The notes beneath the pieces are model-generated. The model ran no database searches and was not told the DNA's origin. It worked only from the letters and a program-made list of their open reading frames with translations. A stretch of 64,000 nucleotides of DNA from Moritella sp. (GTDB lineage: Bacteria > Pseudomonadota > Gammaproteobacteria > Enterobacterales > Moritellaceae), in assembly GCF_013215705.1 (NCBI RefSeq), contig NZ_JABSQR010000005.1:124001-188000 (forward strand), given 5' to 3'. The translations under genes and the position numbers were made by a program. Positions within the stretch are counted from its first letter, which is position 1. Each line of letters opens with the position of its first letter. Positions 44,823 to 53,636 of the stretch are shown piece by piece.

Positions 44823-45140
44823 ATAGTGTCTCTTTATTTATGTGGTTGCTATTTATGTGCTAGTGCTTAGTATAACAGCGGTGCTGCAGGGTACATGATA
44901 GGCTGCTCAAGTGCAAACTAGTTAATTATAGTTCGTTTATATGTATTAATTAGAAATAAGACAGTTGACACTAAACCTGAAGTCTATATAATTGGCCGCA
45001 GCTTTAAGGTTAGTTTTATGAATGAATTCCATTTCGAAGTTTTTATAGTACCTCGTCCTGTTTGATCATAAGTAAGTAGTAACACTTCCAGCAACATCGG
45101 CGTATGCCACTTAAATTACTATCATAATAGGATTACAATT
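44823..45140. other. Intergenic region with the cold-shock gene leader
   Basis: This 318-bp stretch lies between divergent rhlE and the csp gene and contains no plausible ORF. It holds an AT-rich tract, the csp promoter (44965-44992) and a predicted leader of about 140 nt. Long leaders that refold with temperature are typical of cspA-family mRNAs. Confidence 0.7.
44965..44992 (+). promoter_or_regulatory. Consensus sigma-70 promoter of the cold-shock gene
   Basis: A perfect TTGACA and a perfect TATAAT are separated by 16 nt, preceded by an A/T-rich tract that could act as an UP element. Transcription would start near 45000, leaving a leader of about 140 nt before the ATG. Confidence 0.85.
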
Positions 45141-45347
45141 ATGTCTAAGATCGTAGGTACAGTAAAATGGTTCAACGAAACTAAAGGTTTCGGTTTCATT
45201 CAACAAGAAAACGGCCCTGACGTGTTCGCTCACTTCAGCGCTATCGAAAGTGAAGGTTTCCGTACACTTTTAGAAAACCAAAAAGTTGAATTCAACGTTA
45301 CTGATGGCCAAAAAGGTCCTCAAGCGGAAAACATCGTAGTACTTTAA
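45141..45347 (+). CDS. CspA-family cold-shock protein
   Basis: 68-aa single cold-shock domain with RNP1 KGFGFI (about 15-20) and RNP2-type VFAHF (about 28-32), plus the conserved [11 protein letters not shown] start and GPQAENI end. It is a nucleic-acid chaperone that melts mRNA secondary structure in the cold. Which csp paralogue it is cannot be told. It has a consensus promoter, a long leader and a terminator with a UUCG tetraloop. Confidence 0.95.
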   Translation: MSKIVGTVKWFNETKGFGFIQQENGPDVFAHFSAIESEGFRTLLENQKVEFNVTDGQKGPQAENIVVL

Positions 45348-45418
45348 TTCTTTGAATTAATAGTCACTAAGATTGTTTAACTTAAATGAATTGATGATAA
45401 ATCGAAACGTTTAAGTAT

Positions 45419-45452
45419 AAAGGGCATGTTCTTCGGAGCTTGCCCTTTTTGT
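45419..45452 (+). terminator. Terminator with UUCG tetraloop after csp
   Basis: AAAGGGCA pairs with TGCCCTTT, and an inner helix closes the ultra-stable C(UUCG)G tetraloop; T residues follow. It lies 72 nt after csp and 31 nt before dbpA. Confidence 0.88.
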
Positions 45453-45482
45453 TTTATCTCCTATTCATTTAAGGTATGTCTT

Positions 45483-46877
45483 GTGAGCCAAACTAATTTT
45501 TCTTCTCTAAATTTACGTCCAGAACTTGTTTCTAATCTGGATACTCTCGGTTATACCGAAATGACACCTATCCAAGCACAAAGCTTACCGAGTATTCTTG
45601 AAGGTAAAGATGTCATTGGCCAAGGTAAAACGGGTTCAGGTAAAACAGCTGCTTTTGGTTTAGGTTTACTTCAGCGTTTAAACGTTGAACGTTTCCGTAT
45701 TCAAACGTTAGTACTTTGTCCTACACGTGAACTTGCTGATCAAGTAGCGAAAGAAATTCGTAAACTTGCACGTGGTATTCATAACATTAAAGTATTAACA
45801 CTGTGTGGTGGTATGCCATTTGGCCCACAAATCGGTTCATTAGAACACGGCGCACATATCATTGTTGGTACCCCTGGTCGCGTATTAGATCACTTAACTA
45901 AAGGCACGTTACGATTAGATAATCTAACAACATTTGTGCTGGATGAAGCGGATCGTATGTTAGAAATGGGTTTCCAAGACGCACTTGACGCCATTGTTGA
46001 GAAAGCACCAAGTGATCGTCAAACGTTACTATTCAGTGCCACGTTCCCGAAAAAAATCCAAGCGATTGCAGCTAAAATAATGAACAATCCAGAAATGGTT
46101 GAAGTTGCGTCAACGCACGATGACAGCACCATTAAACAACATTTCTATAAAGTAAAAAACTTTGGTGAGCGTTTAGATACAGTACGTGGTTTATTACTAC
46201 TACATAAACCAGAATCAACGGTTATCTTCTGTAATACCAAGAAAGATGTACAAGATGTTGCGGATGAATTAGGCCATTTTGGATTTAGTGTTATTGCACT
46301 GCACGGTGACTTAGAACAGCGTGATCGTGACCAAGCGTTAGTGCGTTTTTCTAATAAGAGTATTTCGGTCATGGTCGCGACTGATGTTGCATCACGTGGT
46401 CTGGATATCGAGTCTTTAGACGCTGTTATTAACTTCCAAGTTTCTCATGATAGTGAAATACACGTTCACCGTATTGGTCGTACTGGCCGTGCTGGCAGTA
46501 AAGGTATGGCTTACACTATATTTGATGATAAAGAAGCATACCAAGTTGCGTTATTAGAAGATCGTTTTGGTATGATAACGCCAGAAGCATTACCACCGAT
46601 GAGTGTCCTCAATGAATCCCCAATGACACCACCGATGGAGTGTATCCGTATTGATGGTGGTAAAAAGCAAAAAGTACGTGCGGGTGATATTTTAGGAGCT
46701 CTAACGGGTAAAGATGGCATTGATGGTAAGCTAGTTGGTAAAATTCAACTGTTTGATAACTGTGCGTATGTTGCTGTTGATACTAAAGTGGCTAAAGCTG
46801 CGGTACAGAAAATTGGTAAAGGTAAATTGAAAGGCCGTATGTTCCGCGCTTGGATTGTACGTTCATTTAACGATTAA
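45483..46877 (+). CDS. dbpA: DbpA, 23S-rRNA-specific DEAD-box helicase
   Basis: 464-aa DEAD-box helicase with GQGKTGSGKT (Walker A), [16 protein letters not shown] and [10 protein letters not shown]. The C-terminal 75 residues (MECIRIDGGKKQKVRAGDILGAL to MFRAWIV) form the DbpA RNA-binding domain that recognises 23S rRNA hairpin 92. The start is taken as GTG at 45483, with TAAGGTA upstream; an upstream extension would read through the csp terminator. DbpA functions in large-subunit assembly. Confidence 0.94.
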   Translation: MSQTNFSSLNLRPELVSNLDTLGYTEMTPIQAQSLPSILEGKDVIGQGKTGSGKTAAFGLGLLQRLNVERFRIQTLVLCPTRELADQVAKEIRKLARGIHNIKVLTLCGGMPFGPQIGSLEHGAHIIVGTPGRVLDHLTKGTLRLDNLTTFVLDEADRMLEMGFQDALDAIVEKAPSDRQTLLFSATFPKKIQAIAAKIMNNPEMVEVASTHDDSTIKQHFYKVKNFGERLDTVRGLLLLHKPESTVIFCNTKKDVQDVADELGHFGFSVIALHGDLEQRDRDQALVRFSNKSISVMVATDVASRGLDIESLDAVINFQVSHDSEIHVHRIGRTGRAGSKGMAYTIFDDKEAYQVALLEDRFGMITPEALPPMSVLNESPMTPPMECIRIDGGKKQKVRAGDILGALTGKDGIDGKLVGKIQLFDNCAYVAVDTKVAKAAVQKIGKGKLKGRMFRAWIVRSFND

Positions 46878-46911
46878 TCGTTAATCTTCAGTAATACTGA
46901 GAGGACGTCTA

Positions 46912-46966
46912 AATCATTATTTACAGTAAACTATTTACCGTAAATAAGGATCAGACGTCCTTTTTT
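46912..46966. terminator. Bidirectional terminator between dbpA and glpC
   Basis: A 9-bp outer stem AGGACGTCT/AGACGTCCT encloses an inner ATTTAC/GTAAAT stem and is followed by TTTTTT on the plus strand. It sits between two converging genes, so it may serve both, although the minus strand lacks an equally good T-run. Confidence 0.8.
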
Positions 46967-46970
46967 ATTA

Positions 46971-48179
46971 TTAGTCAGGTAAACACTGCGCTAATAAACT
47001 CACCGGATGGATAGTTTCTAAGTCCGTGTTTTCGTCAATTTGCCATTTGCAGGTTTCACAATCGGTAATAGCAAAGTCAGCATTCGCCTGTTTAATCTGT
47101 TCAAACAAACCTTTACCTATTTTCATCGACACCTCGTAGTTTTCTTTTTTAAAACCATAAGTACCTGCCGAACCACAGCATTCACTGTTCAGTACAATGA
47201 CCTTTAAACCGGGGATTGTACGTAACAGCTCGATAGTGAATACCGCCAGACCGCTACGTTCTAAATGGCACGGTGTGTGGTAGACAATGGTTTTATTCAC
47301 GGGCTTTAATGTTGGCATATTACCGTTCATAAACTCGCGTAATAAAAATGGCGTGATAAATTCAAGTTTATTGGTAATCTTGCTGTTATCGACCTTTAAT
47401 ACGTGCGGATATTCTTGTTTTAAGGTTAACGAGCAAGTTGATGATGTCGATAAGATCGGGGTATTAAATTGCTCGACAGCCTCGGTCATGTGTTTAACAT
47501 TAAACTCTGCATTTTTACGGGCTTTGTCATGAAAACCATTGGCGATCAGTGGCACACCACAGCATTTTTCTTTCTTCAATAATTTAACGCCGATATTCAT
47601 GGCATTTAACAGCTTAACTAAATCTTTGCCGAGTTGTGGGTTGTTGTAGTTAACATAACAGCCATGGAAATAGCTGATCTGACGTTCGAACTGCGCTTGC
47701 GTTTTGGCTTGTTTTTTATACCAACCTCTAAACGAGCCAAAAGAGTATTTTGGTAACGACTTGTGTTTATCAATCGCCACGGTTTTATCCATGATAGTTT
47801 TGATGATTTTCGAACCCGTGATTTTATTCACCAAGGGTGCGACAGGAGTCGATAATTTACCGAATAAATCTGTGTGACTTAAAATATAATCACGCATTAA
47901 TTTAGGATTAATCTTTTTCTTCTCAAACTTACCGCGTGCAACCGCAATAATGTCACCGACATTGACGTTGGACGGACAAGCCGTTTCACAACGTTTGCAG
48001 TTGGTACAAAGCTTCAATGCTTCGTCGTAATACTCAGGGCTTTTTAGTCTTAGCCGCTCCCCATCTGGCCCAGATTCTTTTGGCCCAGGGTAATTCGGAT
48101 TGGCTTTGGCAACAGGGCAATATACGGTACAAATAGTACACTTGATGCATTTTTCAAAACGTGTTGATGCTAAGTTCAT
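46971..48179 (-). CDS. glpC: GlpC, anaerobic glycerol-3-phosphate dehydrogenase subunit C
   Basis: 402-aa iron-sulfur protein that anchors GlpAB to the membrane and passes electrons to quinone. Two 4Fe-4S motifs, CIKCTICTVYCP and CTNCKRCETACP, lie in the first 70 residues, and two CCG-type cysteine-rich domains (for example EKCCGVP and SECCGSAG) follow. The ATG at 48179 is preceded by AAGGGG; a longer start at 48233 would extend 41 nt into glpB. It is the last gene of glpABC. Confidence 0.93.
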   Translation of the reverse strand: MNLASTRFEKCIKCTICTVYCPVAKANPNYPGPKESGPDGERLRLKSPEYYDEALKLCTNCKRCETACPSNVNVGDIIAVARGKFEKKKINPKLMRDYILSHTDLFGKLSTPVAPLVNKITGSKIIKTIMDKTVAIDKHKSLPKYSFGSFRGWYKKQAKTQAQFERQISYFHGCYVNYNNPQLGKDLVKLLNAMNIGVKLLKKEKCCGVPLIANGFHDKARKNAEFNVKHMTEAVEQFNTPILSTSSTCSLTLKQEYPHVLKVDNSKITNKLEFITPFLLREFMNGNMPTLKPVNKTIVYHTPCHLERSGLAVFTIELLRTIPGLKVIVLNSECCGSAGTYGFKKENYEVSMKIGKGLFEQIKQANADFAITDCETCKWQIDENTDLETIHPVSLLAQCLPD

Positions 48180-48192
48180 GATATTGGTCCCC

Positions 48193-49536
48193 TTATGCAA
48201 AGCTGTGATTGGTTGCTGGTTGTGAATTGGCATTTACCATACGTTGTTGTAATAACTGGTTTACGGCATGATAACCAGTACTAATTGCCACTCCACTGCC
48301 ACAGCCTTCGGCGATTGGATCATATCCACCCAAGTTAGATCCTGCGCAAAATAGGTTGTTGACCACTTTCCCTTTTAACATCGGGTTGAATACGTGGTTG
48401 GTTCTGATCCCCAAGGATAAAAAGGGTTGTGAGTTAGCAGCAAAAAATTGTGGGTTGTACCATGTATTACGTGCTTCAAGGCTGTTCATGTCCAAATCAA
48501 AAACAGGCTCCTGCAATTTGTTATGATGACCAATTAAGCCCTTATTAAAGAAACTACCAGATGCAAAAATATAGTTATCTGCGGTTAATGGCATGGTTTC
48601 TAAATTACGGGTGTAAATACGCTTAAGGCTTAATTCACCATGGTCTTCAGCCATATCACCATGGGTTACTTGATCGCCTCTTAACAGCATACCGCCGCGT
48701 TTGATAAATAAATCAATCATGGTTTCTTCAAGACGGATCCCCAACATTGATGGTGGCATGGTCGGTACTTCATGGAAGGTTAAATTTGTTAATGCATATA
48801 ACTGATTAAGTACCGAAAGCCCCATGCCATTGCCTGTGATTGCAGGGATGATCACCAGGTCATCAGGTGTTGCGATAGCGATGAGTTTAGCCGCTAATGC
48901 TTCGACTTCATCTTCGTTACTTAAGATACGCGCAATATCAATCGAACGCAGTTCGCAAGCATTACGTTTCAGTCCTGAGAATCCATCAATCGAAATGCGA
49001 ACATGTGTTATTTCAACGTCTTTAAATTCGGGGACCTGCATTAAGTTATCGGTGACCATCTTCGCATTGAAATCACGGAAGTCATTAATTTGCACGACCA
49101 CAATGCGTTTGATGGTATGTTCAGTTAGACGCATTGGCAGCTGCTGTATATAAGGCTGAGATAACCACGTTGATTTTAACGTACCAAGCGGGGTGATACG
49201 AAGATGATTATCGCCGTTGTCTTGCTGTATTAGTGGTATACCTGCGGTGGTCAGTAAATTTTTATACCACTCAAGGGATTCAAATACGGTCTCTTTACCT
49301 ACCTTACTATAGGGATGCTCAGGAAACTCATGGATAAATTTATCAAATATCGCAGCCGGATTACGAATAACCTTGCCTGTCGGGGTATGCGAAAGTAGAT
49401 CGATAGAGCCTGATGAAAAGTGCAGTGCGCTTTGACCATTTGAAATGATAGCTGTTTTTAATCCAGCTTCGAGGCTACGTAATCCTGCGGTATAACCGGC
49501 AATACCACCGCCAATAATAATGCTATCAAACTTCAT
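48193..49536 (-). CDS. glpB: GlpB, anaerobic glycerol-3-phosphate dehydrogenase subunit B
   Basis: 447-aa flavoprotein subunit with an N-terminal dinucleotide-binding motif IIGGGIAGYTAGLRSLEAG (about 6-24) and a C-terminal flavin-binding stretch (NLFCAGSNLGGYDPIAEGCGSGVA). It works with GlpA and GlpC to oxidise glycerol-3-phosphate to dihydroxyacetone phosphate during anaerobic respiration. Its start overlaps the glpA end by 11 nt. Confidence 0.94.
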   Translation of the reverse strand: MKFDSIIIGGGIAGYTAGLRSLEAGLKTAIISNGQSALHFSSGSIDLLSHTPTGKVIRNPAAIFDKFIHEFPEHPYSKVGKETVFESLEWYKNLLTTAGIPLIQQDNGDNHLRITPLGTLKSTWLSQPYIQQLPMRLTEHTIKRIVVVQINDFRDFNAKMVTDNLMQVPEFKDVEITHVRISIDGFSGLKRNACELRSIDIARILSNEDEVEALAAKLIAIATPDDLVIIPAITGNGMGLSVLNQLYALTNLTFHEVPTMPPSMLGIRLEETMIDLFIKRGGMLLRGDQVTHGDMAEDHGELSLKRIYTRNLETMPLTADNYIFASGSFFNKGLIGHHNKLQEPVFDLDMNSLEARNTWYNPQFFAANSQPFLSLGIRTNHVFNPMLKGKVVNNLFCAGSNLGGYDPIAEGCGSGVAISTGYHAVNQLLQQRMVNANSQPATNHSFA

Positions 49537-51169
49537 AATATTCCTTATCTTCTTGTTTTTCGCCTAACTGATTAATATCAGTTGCCCCAAACAGACCCTC
49601 ATACAGCCAATAGGTAAACTCGGCTTCTCGCAATGCATCACCAAATAACACGGGTTTAATGCCTTTCCAGCGTTCTTCAAAAAACTGCATTAATAATTTA
49701 CTTGATTCATGACCGCTACAGTTGGCAAAGTCACAAAATAGACTGGCAGCACGATAGGTACACAGCTCACCCTGGCACGAGCCCATGCCTAAGCGAGTAC
49801 GCCGTCTTAAATCTACCAAATTGGTGACATCGAGTTGTTTGATCGCGTATTCAATTTCACCAACAGACACCATTTCACATTCACAGACTATGGATTTGCC
49901 TTTGGTACTTTGATCGAAGGTGACAACAGCCGTTTCACCGTGACGATGAGTAGCCGCTTTGGTAGTAAATACGGTTTTTTTAGGTTTATTATGTTTATTA
50001 ACAATAGAACCGGGCAGTGGTTGTAAATGGGTGGTACAGGTGCTGCTATTACCGAGTTTGCCAGCAATAAGATCTGTGGTCATTTCAGCCATCAAGCGAC
50101 AGGTCATTAATTTCCCACCAAGAATACTACTAAATCCAGCTAAGCCATCTCGCTGTTCATGATCGAGTAATACAATACCGCGACTGATGTTTCGGCCATC
50201 ACCACCGCCAACATCCACGAGTGGTCGCACGCCTGCATAAGCCCGTAAAATACGGGTTTGTGCGAGTATTGGTGCCAGTTTAGCGCCCTCTTCAATAAGA
50301 ATGTTGACTTCTTTGTCACTGATCTTTAGGGCATCGATATCTTTGTAATCAATTTCTTCTGAAGTGGTACCAATTAACGAAATAGAATCGCCGGGTACTA
50401 AAATATCGGCATCGGCAGGTTTACGGCAACGATTGATAACCAGATCATTAATACGGTGTTCGAATACTAATAATGATCCTTTGGCAGGTAACATTTTCAC
50501 GTTTAATTCTGCGTAGTGACAAATGTTTTTACCCCAAATTCCCGCTGCATTAATGACCTCTTGGGCATAGACGTCAAAATTTTCATTGGTGCGGGTATTA
50601 ATACATTTAGCGCCGATGATACGATCACCAATGCGGATCAAGGATTTTACCATCGAATAGGTAAGCAGTTGTGCACCATGATTTTTTGCATCTAATACAT
50701 TCGACGCGCATAAGCGGAAAGGATCAAGGGTGCCATCGGGGACTTTGACTGCGCTGAGTAAACTGCGATTTACATTTGGTTCAAGGTCGATAGCTTGTTG
50801 TGGTGTGAGTCTTTGGGTATTGATACCCGCGCTGCTGCAAGCATCAATGAAAGTACGTTGAAAATCCAGATCATCTTCTGGTAAGGTAATAAATAATCCG
50901 CTAGTGTCTTCGATACAGTGACTGGCGATAGTTTTTAGGATCTTGTTTTCTTGAATACATTCTCGTGCTGACTCGCTGTCAGTGACAGCGTAACGCGCGC
51001 CGGAATGTAATAAGCCATGATTACGGCCTGTTGTACCTGAGGCGATATCACCTTTATCAAGCAATATGCATGTTATGCCTCGTAATGCGCAATCGCGCAT
51101 AATACTGGTGCCTGTCGCGCCACCACCAATGATCAATACTTCGCTATTGAAACGGGTTATTTTTCCCAT
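49526..51169 (-). CDS. glpA: GlpA, anaerobic glycerol-3-phosphate dehydrogenase catalytic subunit
   Basis: 547-aa FAD-dependent dehydrogenase. The Rossmann motif IIGGGATGTSIMRDCALRG lies at about 13-31; the DAO domain spans about 10-365. A C-terminal BFD-type [2Fe-2S] domain has the cysteine pattern CECEM then GSCQGELC (about 425-475), which distinguishes GlpA from aerobic GlpD. It is the first gene of glpABC. Two GlpR-like operators lie about 80-120 nt upstream. Minus strand, with an ATG at 51169. Confidence 0.96.
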   Translation of the reverse strand: MGKITRFNSEVLIIGGGATGTSIMRDCALRGITCILLDKGDIASGTTGRNHGLLHSGARYAVTDSESARECIQENKILKTIASHCIEDTSGLFITLPEDDLDFQRTFIDACSSAGINTQRLTPQQAIDLEPNVNRSLLSAVKVPDGTLDPFRLCASNVLDAKNHGAQLLTYSMVKSLIRIGDRIIGAKCINTRTNENFDVYAQEVINAAGIWGKNICHYAELNVKMLPAKGSLLVFEHRINDLVINRCRKPADADILVPGDSISLIGTTSEEIDYKDIDALKISDKEVNILIEEGAKLAPILAQTRILRAYAGVRPLVDVGGGDGRNISRGIVLLDHEQRDGLAGFSSILGGKLMTCRLMAEMTTDLIAGKLGNSSTCTTHLQPLPGSIVNKHNKPKKTVFTTKAATHRHGETAVVTFDQSTKGKSIVCECEMVSVGEIEYAIKQLDVTNLVDLRRRTRLGMGSCQGELCTYRAASLFCDFANCSGHESSKLLMQFFEERWKGIKPVLFGDALREAEFTYWLYEGLFGATDINQLGEKQEDKEYYEV

Positions 51170-51248
51170 AATTCATCCATATATTCAGGTCAATTAACTA
51201 CTTATAAGTATGACTAATATATTTGTTGATGAATTGATCTTAATCATC

Positions 51249-51291
51249 ATTGTTCGAATGAGCGTTTCTGAAGTTCTTATGCGAACATTTA
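51249..51291 (-). promoter_or_regulatory. Two GlpR-like operators upstream of glpABC
   Basis: ATTGTTCGAATGAGCGTTTC (51249-51268) and AGTTCTTATGCGAACATTTA (51272-51291) each carry one good TGTTCG/CGAACA half-site and a degenerate partner, resembling the GlpR palindrome. glpR itself is not in this window. Confidence 0.55.
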
Positions 51292-51338
51292 TACGTGAGG
51301 CCGTTTTATTACGACTAATACCCTGTTATTGGTATATT

Positions 51339-52268
51339 TTAAAATTGATTAAAGTGTCGGCAAATAAAATCAATTAACACTTTTAATCGTGCGGGTTGAT
51401 AACGATTACGATGATAAAGCAGGAACAGTGGTACATCTGGCGAATGCCATTGTTCTTGCTCAGATCCTGATATAAGTGCTGGAGCTAAGGTATTGGCCTT
51501 AATTTCAGTGTCGCAATACAGCTCGGGTAATCGCACAATACCATTACCATTCTTAGCTGCGTTAATTAATGCGCGACCACTCTTACAACTAAAGTTACCC
51601 TTCGCGTGTATCTCTACTTCGTGTATTGGCGCATTATTGTGTTGACGTGATTTTTGATGGAAGCGCCAGCGCTTGATACTACCGGTTAAACAGTTATGTT
51701 GTTCTAAATCTTTTGGATGAGTTATAACAGCGTGCTTGGCAAGGTAATCAGGACTGGCTAACACCTGCACTTTAATGTCTGTGAGCTTTCTGGCGACCAA
51801 ACCTGAATCTTCTAACTCCCCCATGCGCACGACCAAATCAAACGCTTCTGCAATCAAATCTACACGAGGACTACTAAAGTCGAGCTCAACTTCGATATCA
51901 GGATATTGTAAATTAAATTCACTGATAATGTTCGTTAAGATATCCTCGCCAATCACCCCACCAACACAGTTAATACAAATGCTGCCTTTTAATTGTTCTG
52001 TATCATCTTTAGCTGCGATCACGGCTTGGTTAATCGTTTGCAGCGAGTTAAGGCATTGCTGAAAGAATTGCTCACCAACAGGAGTAAGACGCTGTGCTCG
52101 AGTTGTGCGAATAATCAATTGCACACCTAACTGTTGCTCTAGCTGCGCGAGTTGACGGGATACATGGGCGCGAGATGACTGTAGAACTTCAGCTGCTTTG
52201 GTAAAGCTTCCTTGTTCAGCAATAGTTACAAAAGTGCGGATGTCGGCAAGAGAAGAGTTAGTTTGCAT
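51339..52268 (-). CDS. LysR-family transcriptional regulator
   Basis: 309-aa LysR-type regulator. The N-terminal winged helix-turn-helix (about 8-67) reads FVTIAEQGSFTKAAEVLQSSRAHVSRQLAQLE-like and is unambiguous; the substrate-binding domain (about 92-300) is of the CrgA/AaeR-like group. The inducer is unknown. It is divergent from the dehydrogenase gene at 52464, with an inverted repeat in the shared 195-bp region, so it probably controls that gene and itself. Confidence 0.9.
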   Translation of the reverse strand: MQTNSSLADIRTFVTIAEQGSFTKAAEVLQSSRAHVSRQLAQLEQQLGVQLIIRTTRAQRLTPVGEQFFQQCLNSLQTINQAVIAAKDDTEQLKGSICINCVGGVIGEDILTNIISEFNLQYPDIEVELDFSSPRVDLIAEAFDLVVRMGELEDSGLVARKLTDIKVQVLASPDYLAKHAVITHPKDLEQHNCLTGSIKRWRFHQKSRQHNNAPIHEVEIHAKGNFSCKSGRALINAAKNGNGIVRLPELYCDTEIKANTLAPALISGSEQEQWHSPDVPLFLLYHRNRYQPARLKVLIDFICRHFNQF

Positions 52269-52341
52269 ACTATGCCTGTATTGATTAAGTGGATAAAATA
52301 AACTTTTGTTATTGTAGCTTAATGCGTAACAGTTATGTTCT

Positions 52342-52365
52342 TTATTGTGTATATATCAACAATAA
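52342..52365. promoter_or_regulatory. Candidate LysR-type operator
   Basis: TTATTGT and ACAATAA form a perfect 7-bp inverted repeat separated by 10 nt, containing a T-N11-A core. It sits in the divergent lysR-SDR region. Confidence 0.5.
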
Positions 52366-52463
52366 TCATTTCTATATACTCTCTTTCATCCACTCAGAAG
52401 CGCCTAGATCTAACATTGAGAGATTCGTTTTTGGGTATGAATATAATCAAAAATAGAGAGTAT

Positions 52464-53186
52464 ATGATGAAAAAATTAGTCGTGATCACAGGTGCAAGTT
52501 CTGGTATTGGTGAAGCTACAGCGAAGCGTTTAAGCGCAGCTGGTCACCCGTTATTATTAGTTGCTCGTCGTGTTGAAAAACTAGAAGCGCTAGATTTACC
52601 TAACTGTTTATGTGAAAAAGTAGATTTAACGGTTCACGCCGAATTCCACGCTGCACTTGCTAAAGCAGAATCGTTATATGGTCCAACAGATCTATTGATT
52701 AACAATGCTGGCATGATGTTATTAGGTCAAATCGATACCCAACCAGCTGAAGAATTCAAAACCATGTTCGATATTAATGTGATTGCATTATTAAACGGCA
52801 TGCAAGCAGTACTTGCGCCAATGAAAGCCCGTAACACGGGAACTATTATTAACATTAGTTCAGTTGCTGGTCGCAAAACATTCGGTGCGCACGCTGCTTA
52901 TTGTGGTACTAAATTTGCGGTACACGCTATTACTGAAAATGTTCGTGAAGAAGTGGCAACATCTGATGTGCGTGTAATTACTATCGCTCCAGGTGCTGTT
53001 GAAACTGAATTGTTATCACATACAACTTCAGAAGATATTAAAGCGGGCTACGAAGAGTGGAAATCAACAATGGGTAATATTCTTGCACCTGATGATGTTG
53101 CACGTTCAATTGAATTTGCTTATGCACAACCACAAGATGTATGTATTCGTGAGATCGTATTAGCAAGCACACGTCAAGAACCTTAA
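52464..53186 (+). CDS. Short-chain dehydrogenase/reductase
   Basis: 240-aa classical SDR. The nucleotide-binding TGASSGIG lies near 10-17, NNAG near 83-86, the catalytic Ser in NISSVAG (about 137) and YxxxK in YCGTKFA (about Y150, K154). The PGAVETELL stretch follows. The substrate is unknown; it resembles the broad YdfG/oxidoreductase group. The ATG at 52464 follows AGAGAG; a second ATG is adjacent at 52467. Strongly biased codons suggest good expression. It is divergent from a LysR regulator and ends at a bidirectional terminator. Confidence 0.92.
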   Translation: MMKKLVVITGASSGIGEATAKRLSAAGHPLLLVARRVEKLEALDLPNCLCEKVDLTVHAEFHAALAKAESLYGPTDLLINNAGMMLLGQIDTQPAEEFKTMFDINVIALLNGMQAVLAPMKARNTGTIINISSVAGRKTFGAHAAYCGTKFAVHAITENVREEVATSDVRVITIAPGAVETELLSHTTSEDIKAGYEEWKSTMGNILAPDDVARSIEFAYAQPQDVCIREIVLASTRQEP

Positions 53187-53200
53187 TTCTTGCTTTGATA

Positions 53201-53232
53201 AAAAACACAGCGATTACTGTCGCTGTGTTTTT
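53201..53232. terminator. Bidirectional terminator after the SDR gene
   Basis: AAAAACACAGCGA pairs with TCGCTGTGTTTTT, giving T-runs on both strands. It serves the SDR gene and the converging small gene at 53274-53609. Confidence 0.88.
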
Positions 53233-53273
53233 ATCATTTTTGATGATTGACTAAACCGCATAAAGTTTTGATA

Positions 53274-53609
53274 TTAAGATGGACGTAAAGCAAGTATTAA
53301 TATTAGATTGACCATTATTTTATTTTTAATTAATGTAACTCTTCTTTCTTTATAAAGAATCGATATGAATAAAAAAACTAACGGAATTAGCATTTCAATT
53401 CGTACAAATAGGTCAATAAATAGTGAATTCATTAGGTAATTTGAATTTTCAAATCTGCTATTAGAGATTTCTTCGAATCGCAGCCTAGAAGTCACAATCG
53501 TAGCAAGCCCTCCTAAAATGAATAACTGACAAAAAATAAAAAACCGATTTAGATAAGTTAATGGTTTAGACTTAATAGTTGATTCTTTTCCTACGACGGT
53601 TAAGTTCAT
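53274..53609 (-). CDS. Small AT-rich membrane protein, unrecognised
   Basis: Predicted 111-aa protein with two clear transmembrane segments (about 23-41 and 63-86) and a hydrophobic C-terminal stretch (about 98-108). I do not recognise a family. The ATG at 53609 is chosen because AAGGCGA lies just upstream; reading six codons further to a TTG is possible. It follows a putative 33-aa peptide gene by 27 nt on the same strand and ends before a bidirectional terminator. Its low G+C and rare-codon-like use (AGA, ATA) differ from the surroundings, which suggests an acquired or fast-evolving gene. Expression is unproven. Confidence 0.5.
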   Translation of the reverse strand: MNLTVVGKESTIKSKPLTYLNRFFIFCQLFILGGLATIVTSRLRFEEISNSRFENSNYLMNSLFIDLFVRIEMLIPLVFLFISILYKERRVTLIKNKIMVNLILILALRPS

Positions 53610-53636
53610 TTTATTTCGCCTTTTCAAGTTGTTTCT

